Shown: piece after piece, positions 26,177-34,879 of the stretch
Position numbering within the stretch: the stretch's first letter is position 1
Layout: each line of letters opens with the position of its first letter
From: Epiperipatus broadwayi
Taxonomy: Eukaryota > Onychophora > Udeonychophora > Euonychophora > Peripatidae
Assembly (NCBI GenBank): GCA_028023455.1
Contig: JAQFVV010000001.1
Span: forward strand, 24,481,401 to 24,545,400
Reading direction: 5' to 3'
DNA length: 64,000 nt
Translations under genes and position numbers: made by a program
The notes under the pieces: model-generated
What the model was told of the DNA's origin: nothing
The model's database searches: none
The model's input: only the letters and a program-made list of their open reading frames with translations

Positions 26177-27034
26177 TTAATTAATGTCTACAAATGCTGA
26201 AAAAGCAACCTCACATAGATATGAAGTTGGAAAAGGTGATATGTATTTCAAGACTTTTTGTGTTAAACCCGAATATGCATGTTGCAACCAGAATGATGAT
26301 GAAGTACATTCCTTGTGTTTATTTTTCAAGAATCCGTCTGAAGCTAATTCCAACAAATGCCTTTCTTCTGCATGCGATAAAACTTCTGGCATGGATGTTG
26401 TATTAATGTTAAACAGAAATCTTATCCATACAATATTTTTATTTAAATCAGGAAAATAGTTTTTCAAGCCCACTTGTAAACTCTCTAAGTGCTGTGTTAT
26501 TCATTTCATAGTATCAGCTTCTATTTTAATATTCGAATTTGTCATAAATTCAAAAAGAGAAGGAAACGAGTCTACTTCTCTGTTACCAACTTTCTTTTGC
26601 CATGGTAACATTCACTTTATCTTGAAAGTGAAACAATGAAATTTCTTTACATTTCAACAATAAGTTGAGATAATTTAAAACAGAGAATATATCTGCTAAG
26701 TATGCTAATTTACAAAGCCATTGCCAGCCATATAAACAGCTTCTCGCTCAAATCTATCATTAAAAAAAATCTGAACTTCACGTCTAAGTTCAAATAATCA
26801 GTTTAAAATTTTACCCGAGATAGCCAAGGAATCTCTGTATAAAAAAGCTGAGTATGACTATTTCCCGTTTCTTCACACATTTGCAAGGACAACCTTTAAT
26901 ATAGTTAATAATTTTCATGCTTTCATCCAAAACTTTCTGTAGATCAGCAGGCATCTTACGTGTTGCCAAAGCCTCTCTGTTTATGCAATACTGGTGTGGA
27001 TATGACATTTGGGACAACATTCTGAATTCTTGCA
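26177..27034 (-). pseudogene. hAT transposase, C-terminal half
   Basis: Minus-strand reading beginning at the Penelope junction: KGLVARIQNVVPNVIST, then in another frame CINREALATRKMPADLQ and VLDESMKIINYIKG, and near the end SSFWLQHAYSGLTQKVLKY, ISPFPTSYLCEVAFSAFVD. The HREALA-type motif and the hAT dimerisation motif (LPFSTTYLCEVGFSAL type) are typical of ZBED-related hAT transposases. Several frameshifts are needed and the middle is poorly preserved, so it is not functional. Confidence 0.85.
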
Positions 27035-27167
27035 ACAAGTCCTTTATTAGTGTTTTTCTGAAGGTTTGTGATGATGATGTTTTTAGAAAAATTTAACTTT
27101 ATTTAAATATTCCAAATATATTCAACTATTAGTAATAGCACATTAAACAGGTTAGTATATGCATAAT

Positions 27168-27201
27168 GTTTCGAGAGGTATTATTCTCCTCTCTTCTTCA
27201 G
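27168..27201 (-). ncRNA. Hammerhead-like motif (Penelope terminal copy)
   Basis: Minus strand: CTGAAGA, A, GAGAGG, AGAATAATA, CCTCTC, GAAAC. The six-base stem is perfect and closes directly on GAAAC, as in hammerhead stem II, although an extra A precedes the stem and the core has A where hammerheads have U (CUGAUGA; that position tolerates any base). No good stem I or NUH cleavage site was found, so catalysis is doubtful in this copy. Confidence 0.5.
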
Positions 27202-27249
27202 GTGGTGCTGGTCTGACTAGTGTCAGTATTAGGATAGGATATGAACATG

Positions 27250-27330
27250 GGCACTTGAATATTCTTGAGTATTGAATTTTTAAGGTAACGCTCTAACCAA
27301 CTGAGCCCTGCCAAAGGCAACTGTTAATAG
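27250..27330 (-). other. tRNA-like segment (degraded copy)
   Basis: Minus strand GGGCTCAGTTGGTTAGAGCG is a near-perfect internal promoter A box. A weaker B box (ATGTTCATATCC) follows about 45 bases on. Same family as 28530. Confidence 0.6.
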
Positions 27331-27474
27331 AAATGTCATATACTTATCTATGAGGTTCCTCCTGATTTCTCCATGTTTTCCTAAGAGTAAAGTTGACTAG
27401 TGGTTTCCATACATTATGTATAGCCACACTACGTTGGCTTATGGTTTTTTTTGCCAGTCATGTGAACAGCTTCT

Positions 27475-28345
27475 TTAAATTTTTCTTCTTTGTACCTTTT
27501 CTCCTCTATCCAATATTTTAGTGTTTTCCCAATTGAACATATGTTCATTGGCACATACATGGTCTGCTATCTTAAGACATGTCTGTTTCTCTCTTCTAAT
27601 CATCAGTTTGTGTTCCCACAAGCGCTTTTCAATGGGACGACTGGTCTCACCAATATGTTCGTCCACATTCACATGGTATTTCATAGAAGCAGTTTTTTTC
27701 TTTTCAGCATTTCAAGTTTAGACTTTGTAGATGTTAGAATTCCTTATAGTGTGGTATGGCTCTGGAAAGCTGTTCAGATGTTACATTAATTGCAGATTTT
27801 TCTTAATTTGTCTATTTCTGGAATGTATGGGTACACTGCAGTACCAATAATTGCTTTTTCTCTTGATGGTTCTTTTTGTTGTCTAACATTTTCTTAAGAA
27901 CAGCTGTTGGATAACCATTTTTCATAAGTTTCTTTTGCTCCGTTCCAGTGATAGTATAACTCCATGTTTTATGTTTCTGGTGTAATTGGATATATAGGCT
28001 AGGTAGTTTCCTGTATGTGAAGGTTTTCAGTAAACTGTAGCTTTGATTTTGCCATGAGGAAGTCAAACATCTAAGAATGCCAATTTTTGTTGTTCTGATT
28101 CTATTTTGAATTTAATTGAAGGGGATATGTTATTGATCTGTTTCCAGAAAGTTTGTAGCAGTGCTTCATCATCTGGTCATACAACAAATGTATCATCAAT
28201 ATAGCGAAACCAAACTTTAGGCGCATATGGAATAGTTTTTATGGCTAAGGTTTCAAATTCTTCCATGTAAATATTGCTAATCAGGGAGACAATGGTGAGC
28301 CCATAGCCATTCCTTGATTTTGTTGGAAGAATTCTGTGTTATATT
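27475..28345 (-). pseudogene. Penelope reverse transcriptase/GIY-YIG endonuclease fragment
   Basis: Minus strand: QNQGMAMGSPLS, SNIYMEEFETLAIKTIPYAP, KVWFRYIDDTFVV (the YxDD catalytic box), a stop, then PDDEALLQTFWKQINNISP, KLAFLDV. After frame changes comes VDEHIGETSRPIEKRLWEHK and CLKIADHVCANEHMF. GET-R...EHK plus the closing NWENTKILDR is the GIY-YIG endonuclease of Penelope-like elements. The upstream fingers and the start of the protein are absent (5' truncation). Several stops and frameshifts make it inactive. Confidence 0.9.
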
Positions 28346-28529
28346 GAAAAGGTACAAAGAAGAAAATTTAAAGAAGCTGATCACATGACAATGGCAAAAA
28401 AAACCCATAAGCCAACCTAGTGGACTATACATAATGTACGGAACCCACTAATCAACTTTACTCTTAGGAAAAATTGGAGAAATCAGGAGGATAGATAAAT
28501 TTATGAGATTTCTACTAACTGTTGCCTTT

Positions 28530-28617
28530 GGCAGGATGGCTCAGTTGATTAAAGCGTTACCTTAAAAATTCAATACTCAAGAATCTAACGGTCCAAGTTC
28601 AAATCCCATGCTAGGCC
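28530..28617 (+). other. tRNA-like segment with A and B boxes
   Basis: TGGCTCAGTTG at 28537 fits the RNA polymerase III A box and AGTTCAAATCC near 28596 fits the B box at ordinary tRNA spacing. The text CAGGATGGCTCAGTTGATTA and CTTAAAAATTCAAT recall a type II tRNA such as tRNA-Leu(UAA). It is a pseudo-tRNA within the retroelement end rather than a working tRNA gene: acceptor strands do not pair well. Confidence 0.6.
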
Positions 28618-28625
28618 ACCAACAC

Positions 28626-28658
28626 CTGAAAAGAGGGGAGAATAATACCCCTCGAAAC
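28626..28658 (+). ncRNA. Hammerhead-like motif (other Penelope terminal copy)
   Basis: CTGAAAA, GAGGGG, AGAATAATA, CCCCTC, GAAAC. Compared with the copy at 27168, one stem pair changed on both strands (A-T to G-C) so pairing is kept. Confidence 0.5.
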
Positions 28659-28796
28659 ATTTTATATATACTAACCTGTTTGATGTGCTATTACCAATAG
28701 TTGAATACATTTGGAATATTTAAATTTTTCTAAAAACATTCAATACTCATATTAGATGATGGAAATAGTCCAATATAAAAATACAAGTCTTTTATT

Positions 28797-29660
28797 ACTT
28801 CCAACAATACTTTTTGCTCCATCTGTGCTTATTCTGACACATTTATTCCAATCAATTTTGTTCTCTTTTATAAATTCATTAATAACAAAAAATATCTTCT
28901 GTTGTATGACCTAATAAAGGCTGGCAAAATAAAAAGTCATCATGAATTTCTTGATCCTTTTCATATCTAACAAATACTGTAAGATTTGCAATGTCAGTGG
29001 ATTCATAAACTTGTAACAAGCATTTTATATAGCGCTATGTTTATAATTGTAATACGTTTAAAGATCAGCCTTTCAAGCTATTGTGCATGTCAATAATTCA
29101 TCGATGAACTGAATTATTTGAGGGGAACTCGGTCAAAAATTTGTTTAGCCCTATCTCCTATCATTACTTCTGCCATTATCTTAGTTGCAGGTTTGATTAA
29201 AGTTTCTCCAATCATCTCTGCTGCACTACATCTCGCAGTTAAAAATGACACACGATATGAAGCTGTTACGATTTTTTGATTATCATTTCCTGTCAAATCC
29301 CGCATTACTTTTTGAGACAGATTTAAATCCTTAAGTTTGTTTTCAAAAAAATCGATGGGTTTATCTTTGTACTGATTGCGGTTTGTCTCAAAATGGCGCT
29401 TTAAGTTGGATGGTTTCATGCTTTCATTTGTTAGATTTTCAAAACAAATGATGCAAAGCGGAATAGGCTCTTTTTCATCTCCAGTCCATGAGAATACAAA
29501 TTTAAGATATTCTTTGTCGTACTTGCAAGTTTTCCTTGCTTTTTTATTAAAGATTTTTTCAAAATTGTAAGCGGTTTGCCGTCGTTAATTTCATTATTTT
29601 TATTTGTTGATTGTTACTATTATTTGATTTAGAAGTTCCAAATTTCGCCCAGTAATCCAT
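28797..29660 (-). pseudogene. hAT transposase, N-terminal half with BED finger
   Basis: Starts MDYWAKFGTSK at 29660; after a frameshift continues KTCKYDKEYLKFVFSWTGDE, then PLCIICFENLTNESMKPSN and LKRHFETNRNQYKDKPIDFF. The CxxC and RHFET give the BED zinc finger, but the last ligand histidine is replaced (ETNRN). Then SFLTARCSAAEMIGETLIKP leads to a stop at 29114. Past the stop, YESTDIANLTVFVRYEKDQ, then IHDDFLFCQPLLGHTTED and WNKCVRISTDGAKSIVG carry the first catalytic aspartate (DES) and second (TDGA) of hAT enzymes. The reading stops at the Penelope junction near 28796. Confidence 0.87.
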
Positions 29661-29699
29661 AATCTCAAATGTTAGGAATAAAAATTATATTTTGTAAAA

Positions 29700-30279
29700 A
29701 TAATCAAAATCAATGGGAGTTATTACAAAACATAACAAACCTTTCCAGTAGCAAAATCACACAAAAACTAAAAATACACACGCATGCGCTGTAACAGTTC
29801 AATGTGTATATGAATGAGTATTGTATGTAATATATTATCTGAGACATAGATTGAAGGAATACGCAGAATCAAAGTGCTTGTCGACATCACGGCTACGCAT
29901 ACAAAACTACACATACACAATACTAATAAGTAAAAAAGTTTATTACTTTTATATGCTTGCTAAAAGCAAAGACAAATGCCTTTATTGGCTGCCGTAGTTG
30001 GTTGTGTTATTAACTTTATCGTAATGCTAGAATTTCTATATACTTTGGTGTGAGAGTGTGTGCATTTTAGCCTGTCGTAATTATTTAAAATTTCATTACA
30101 AAGGTATTTTTTTCCAAGTGCTCTAATCTACTGTTACGTTGTAACTTTATTAACAATGTCCTGAAGGTTCCATTACGAAAGGGGAACCCTCAAAAATTGC
30201 TTTTAAGGGTGCGGAACGGCAGTATTTCGACGATCACGCGAAAAGTAACGTTTGCACGAGAATTTGTCCGTGACAAGTT
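29700..30279. other. Mixed-composition stretch, unassigned
   Basis: Contains GC-richer text at 30150-30260 (AAGGGGAACCCTC, GTGCGGAACGGCAG, CGACGATCACGCG) immediately before the tandem array. This may be the true 5' start of the LINE family whose 5' region follows. Confidence 0.35.
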
Positions 30280-31320
30280 ACTTTATATATATATGCACAA
30301 ACAAAAACAACACAGAGTCTGATTATCAGTAATTACTTGCCCAAAAAAAAAATTACTTGGGTATTATTTTTTTTATATTTACTATTTAAAAATAAGATTA
30401 GTTTTTATATCTACACACTAACAAAAACAATCCAGTTTCTGATTAATTACTGTCCAAAAAAAAAAAAAGGCAAATTAAACAGAGTTTGATTTTTAAATGT
30501 AGTATTTGAATTATGGTACTTTTTATACATACACAATATTTACAAAAAAAAAAAAACACTTTCTGATTAATTACTGTCCAAAAGAAACGCAAATTAGTTG
30601 GCTATCATTTTTAAATTTAGTATTTAAATAACGATACCTTTTTATCTAGATACACTAACAAAAAGAACCCACTTTCTGATTCATTACTGTCCAAAAAAAA
30701 AAGGCAAATTAGTCAGGTATCATCCTTCAATTGAATATTTCAATGACGGTCCCTTTTAGATATACACACTAACAAAAAGAACCTACTTTCTGATTAATTA
30801 CTCAAAAAAAAAGGCAAATTAGTTGGGTATCATTTTAAAATGTCAATTTTTTAAATGTTGTGGGTAAATTGAATAATGTAAATTGTGTCTTATTTTCAAT
30901 TGAAAAAAATAACGTAACTTTATATATATATACAAAGAAAATAAAACCCACTTTCTGATTAATTACTGTCAATACCCAAAAAAAAAGTTATTCACGGGTA
31001 TCATTTTTAAATTTAGTATTTAAATAATATTACGGCTTTTGATATATACACACTAACAAAAACAATCCACTTTCTGATTAATTACTGTCCAAACAACAAA
31101 AAGGAAATTAGTCAGGTATCATTTGTAAATTTTGCATGAATGTAGCGATTTTGTGTAAATTGGAAAAAATTGTATAGTTGCGTCTTATTTTCGATTAAAA
31201 AAATCCCGTAACTTTTGACAGATACACACACAAACAAAAACAACCCATTTTATGATTAATTATTGTTCAAAAAAAGTCAATTATTCGGATGTCATTTTTA
31301 AATTTAATGTGAATTTCTAA
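30280..31320 (+). repeat. Tandem array of ~117-base units, eight copies
   Basis: The phrase CACTTTCTGATTAATTACTG recurs near 30318, 30437, 30560, 30674, 30788, 30951, 31070 and 31241. Spacing is 114-123 bases for most and 163-171 for two longer units that add GTGTCTTATTTTCRATTR. Each unit also has ACTAACAAAAACAA, an A run and GGTATCATTTTTAAATTTAGTATTT. The last unit and the sequence after it are repeated, inverted, at 63720-64000 upstream of LINE copy D. Confidence 0.88.
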
Positions 31321-31492
31321 TTTTTTTTTTTTAAATAGTAATATTATTTACTATTAAGTTCCACTAATTTCCTATTACAAAAACTAAAAAAGCCGATATT
31401 TATATAGATAGAATCACAGGCCCGGCCCGGAATCGTAATATGTATGTGTTTTTGATTAGCATCAATGCCATCAAATGGTTGGCACGAGGGAA
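31321..31492 (+). mobile_element. 5' end of the LINE family without its body
   Basis: TTTCCTATTACAAAAACTAA, GCCGATATTTATATAG, AATCACAGGCCCGGCCCGGA and TATGTATGTGTTTTTGATTA match the reverse complement of 63715-63830 at roughly nine bases in ten. The match ends just after ATGGTTGGCACGAGGGAA at 31492, the same place where LINE copy D begins its reading frame. The body of the LINE is missing here, which is the reverse of ordinary 5' truncation. Confidence 0.75.
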
Positions 31493-31532
31493 TAAAAAAA
31501 CAACCAAATATTGTACAGTTTTTCTACATACA

Positions 31533-31680
31533 AGATAAAAATGGTAAAATATTTCAAAAATTATCACTATAAAAATACTATATAAATAAAAAATCAAGTG
31601 AAAATAGATAAAAATGGTAAAATATTTCAAAAATTATCACTATAAAAATAAAAAATCAAGTAAAAATAAATAATAATGCC
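31533..31680. repeat. 72-base tandem duplication
   Basis: AGATAAAAATGGTAAAATAT and the following text to TCAAGTGAAAATA occur twice, starting at 31534 and 31606, with a 15-base gap in the second. Simple slippage product. Confidence 0.75.
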
Positions 31681-32741
31681 ACAATTATTTAAAACATTTT
31701 TATTATAAAATTTCTTGTTTCATGTGCAAGAAAATTATACAAATGCTATATTAGAAATGTATTAAAAATATTCAATCATTATTTTACCTAATTATAAATT
31801 AAGACGAAGCCAATTTATAAACAATAAAAAAATTCTACACTTGTTATAAATTTTAAAAATTAAAAAAAAAACAACAACAATCCTCCTGCAATTAAGACTA
31901 AGTATAAATTTATTCATTCTCTATTGAGGGCAGATCATGACATATGTATATCAGTATATTATTTATAAAGAAATAGTGAATACATTCAGCACAGATGGCT
32001 TTTAAACAATTTGACATCTAATTCTTTGGACTATTATAACAAGAACAATTTATTTAAAAAGTAGCAATAAAGCATTTTTTTATTATTTGCTACAATATTA
32101 ATTTTGACATAAATAGTTTATCTTTATAATGTCAAATAAAAATGCACATGATTCAGCAAAAAATTTTAATGATTAACGATTGATTTCAGTATTGTGTTTT
32201 TGGTAAAGAACTCTTACTGTAACTCATCCTTATATTGAGATAATTTAGGTTTCAAAAGGGAATTTTATTTCAGACCTAAATTCTACATCAATATACATAA
32301 ATTTACATTGTTGAACATAGGGATTACAGATAAATGTTATCTAGGTTTACAATGGAAGATTGAGCTAAAGTCAATTTACATGACTTTGAATTATTATGGT
32401 TCTATACATTGGGTTTACAATTTGTTTTTAGATAAGATCACAATGGAGCTGGTGGTTACATTGTCATAATTTTAATAGATTATGGTTTTTGTAGTTACAT
32501 AAATTTTGTTTACAATTTGTTTTATATATGGAAATCAGGCAGAGTTCATGGTTACATCGACATAGCTGTTTAGTAATCTATATATTGAGAAAGTTCCGTG
32601 TCCTAATATGTGGCAGTATTGCTCACGTGTTGGATGTTGGGTATGCAATTAGTCTTTTGCGACTATCATGCTATGTAAACCTGCTGATTTTTGTGGGTGT
32701 TGGCTAAAAAAGGCAGGCATGACTTGCTCTTGTATACTTCC
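31681..32741. other. Intron, nothing recognised
   Basis: AT-rich; phrases like CACAATGGAGCTGGTGGTTACA near 32430-32560 repeat loosely in short range (GGTTTACAATTTGTTTT twice), but no element was identified. Confidence 0.4.
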
Positions 32742-33040
32742 TTTAAGGTTTGTGATGATGGTATTTTAATTGTATTCAATTATCTAATATAAGTATTGAA
32801 TGTCTTTAGAAAAATTTAACTTTATTTAAATATTCCAAATACTCTGTTAGCAATAGCACACAGGTTAGTATAGGCATGTTTCAAGAGATATTATTTTCCC
32901 CCTCTTCTTCAGATGTTGCTGGCCTGACCAGTGACAAAACTAGCATAGAAATTGAACCTGGAACCTTAAGATTTTCGAATATTGAATTTTAAGATAACAC
33001 TAACCAACTGAGCCATTCTGCCAAGTATTTTTAATAGTAA
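32742..33040 (-). mobile_element. Penelope terminal fragment: tRNA-like segment plus hammerhead-like motif
   Basis: Minus strand order: CTTGGCAGAATGGCTCAGTT (A box), GGTTCCAGGTTCAATTTC (B box), CAGCAACATCTGAAGAAGAG (motif core), TTGAAAC, then CACAGGTTAGTATAGGCATG read in reverse, and the common tail. It is the same layout as both ends of the element at 27049-28782, here standing alone with no coding sequence nearby, as a non-autonomous unit would. Confidence 0.75.
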
Positions 33041-33149
33041 TTCAAGAGTGGTGCAGCTGGTTGTGCACTGCTGGATGTTTTACTGAATTGGATTAGGTAT
33101 TGGTTTTGTTATCATCTAGGTAATGGAATGGAGTGTTTGTGCTTGGTTT

Positions 33150-33630
33150 GTATGTGTAGCTTCTGCAGCTTAAGAATGCGGTCTGCAGGCTGAAGCAGGT
33201 CGGCACGGCATTTGAATTGAGATGAAACTGACACGAGTAGTGTATACTATGTTAACAATCTTGGCTGGAGTCATCATCATCTGTGACCCATGCGTATTTG
33301 CCCAGGATTTTGATCTGGGTTTGAAAACGGTTCTGGTTGGCATCATAAAATTCAATCGCAAGGTATCTTGGATGGGAGTGGTCGGCAATACGTAGAACAA
33401 TATTTCAGTCTGTAGTTATTACTTCATAGAGCAGTTGTCTGGGGAAGTGATATGAAACACTGGAGTCTGTGACAGATAGTATGATTGACCAGGGGGAGAA
33501 AACCTTTTTGAATAATGTAAACAACTCACTCGGTATAGTATTGTTGAATTTCTCACAAATGGTTGCATATTAACTGTCCACAACATGCGCTGGGGATGAG
33601 GAATGTTGGTTATCTTGGATTTTTAAATCT
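33150..33630 (-). pseudogene. Unidentified coding remnant
   Basis: Composition and codon-like structure rise here. The minus strand has an open stretch reading NIVLRIADHSHPRYLAIEF, YDANQNRFQTQIKILGKYAW, VTDDDDSSQ, preceded by FFKKVFSPWSIILSVTDSSV and SYHFPRQLLYEVITTD. It has the feel of a real protein (mixed hydrophobic and charged residues, few low-complexity runs), interrupted by stops. I do not recognise the family; a transposon-encoded structural or accessory protein is possible. Confidence 0.35.
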
Positions 33631-33639
33631 AGGTCTCTA

Positions 33640-34700
33640 ATATTATTTGGAATAATTTTTCTAAATCATGGAATTTGCTCATTCGTGAATAGTTGGATTA
33701 TTTTTAAGGCTGGTTGATCGAGTGTTGCTTTTGATATTTGCATATGACTTGGTGAATATTGATACTGGGGGTATAGTGGAGGTGATAAGGGCGCCATTCA
33801 CTTCGTAATGTAATTGGGTGGTAGCCATTTTCTTTGTTTTTAACATGGTTAAAGTGTCAGTTGTTTGAAAGTGCTTTTATAGATTTAAAATTGTCTTAGG
33901 GAAAGAATACAATGTAGTTTTGATTAATATCAAATGGTATATTTTTAATATATATACATATGAAATTTAGCCAAAGAAGAGCAGGTTTTAAGCAGCTTTC
34001 TAGGATTTTAACATGGTGGCAGTCATTTTCTTTGATTTTAATGACGAGTCAATTATTTGATAAAATACTTTAGTTGATTTAACAGTATCTTAGATAAAGT
34101 ATGCAATATAGTTTTATTGTTGTTATATATATAAAATTTATCTGAACAAGTACAAGTTTTGAGGAGTTTCTTGGGTTCAAACCCTGAAACTTTTGTTTGT
34201 TAATAAGTAATACTATGGTTTGATGTGGGATTTAGATGTTATAATAGTTTGATGCGGGATTAATTTAGATGTTATAATAAATAAAAAACTATCTATGTTT
34301 TTAAATGTTTTAATATTTAAGTTAAAAATTCTGTTTGATCAGACAAAATTTTGAAATAGAGAATTTTTACTACTCCGTGCAGAGAATTTAAATCTAAATG
34401 TAGCACGTGATTGGTAAAGACTACATGCATGTATAATACATTATTACTTTGTCATAGAATTACCTTTCCAATGGTGCATTTTTTTCTTCTGTAAAATATT
34501 GAATTGTTTCAGTGTTGTTGAATAACAAGTCTGGTTTGTTCTGCTATATATTTATGTAACTCCTTGGCTTTAGAATTTAAAAAATTATAAATATGAAAAC
34601 AATAAATATATATTTTTTTATATAACTTATATTACTGTATAATAATGGTTTGTTTTATACTCTAAAATAGCAGTTTGTTTCATGTTCTGATACAAATATA
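33640..34700. other. Intron, nothing recognised
   Basis: AT-rich with short local duplications (CATTTTCTTTGTTTTTAACA near 33825 and GTCATTTTCTTTGATTTTAA near 34021; TTTGATGTGGGATTTAGATG and TTTGATGCGGGATTAATTTA near 34215-34260). Confidence 0.4.
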
Positions 34701-34739
34701 TATATATGGCTTGTTTGTATTTTAGATCTAGTGTATGAA

Positions 34740-34800
34740 TGCCCTAGTGCCACACTGACGAGAACCATTAGCTCGAAACTGTTTTGGGGATAATGCTAGA
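34740..34800 (+). ncRNA. Hammerhead-like motif, decayed
   Basis: CACACTGACGAG, AACCATTAG, CTCGAAACTG, TTTTGGGGATAAT. The core CTGACGA and GAAAC are intact and the downstream GGGGATAAT matches the copies at 40412 and 41014, but stem II is only about two pairs and stem I has mismatches. Confidence 0.45.
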
Positions 34801-34879
34801 TAGAGATTTTAAATGCTTTCTCTTACGCATTTATCGAAAAGCTTGTTTAGAGCTATTAGCATGCTCATTATATTACATT

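Larger units (their letters stand above)
27049..28782 (-). mobile_element. Penelope-like retroelement with inverted ends, 14-base target duplication
   Basis: It is flanked by ACAAGTCCTTTATT (27035-27048) and ACAAGTCTTTTATT (28783-28796), one transition apart, which duplicates hAT coding sequence. The termini (about 27075-27500 and 28345-28755) are inverted copies of one another, each carrying a tRNA-like segment and a hammerhead-like motif. Variable inverted or direct terminal repeats and target duplications of this length fit Penelope elements. The central part encodes the end of reverse transcriptase and a GIY-YIG endonuclease. Confidence 0.85.
25875..29660 (-). mobile_element. hAT transposon, ZBED-type, split by a Penelope-like insertion
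   Basis: CAATGTTTCCCAAACTTT at 25875 looks like a hAT terminal repeat (CAGTGNTTCCCAAACT type). The minus strand carries the N-terminal half of a BED-finger transposase at 28797-29660 and the C-terminal half at 26177-27034. The two halves are separated by 1734 bases of Penelope-like DNA flanked by ACAAGTCYTTTATT. The opposite terminal repeat beyond 29660 was not recognised. Confidence 0.8.

Noticed and set aside
28530-28617. A functional tRNA gene
   Set aside because: A and B boxes are present but the acceptor and anticodon arms do not fold properly, and the segment recurs inside retroelement ends.
30280-31320. CRISPR array
   Set aside because: Units of about 117 bases repeat throughout with no unique spacers, in a eukaryotic intron.
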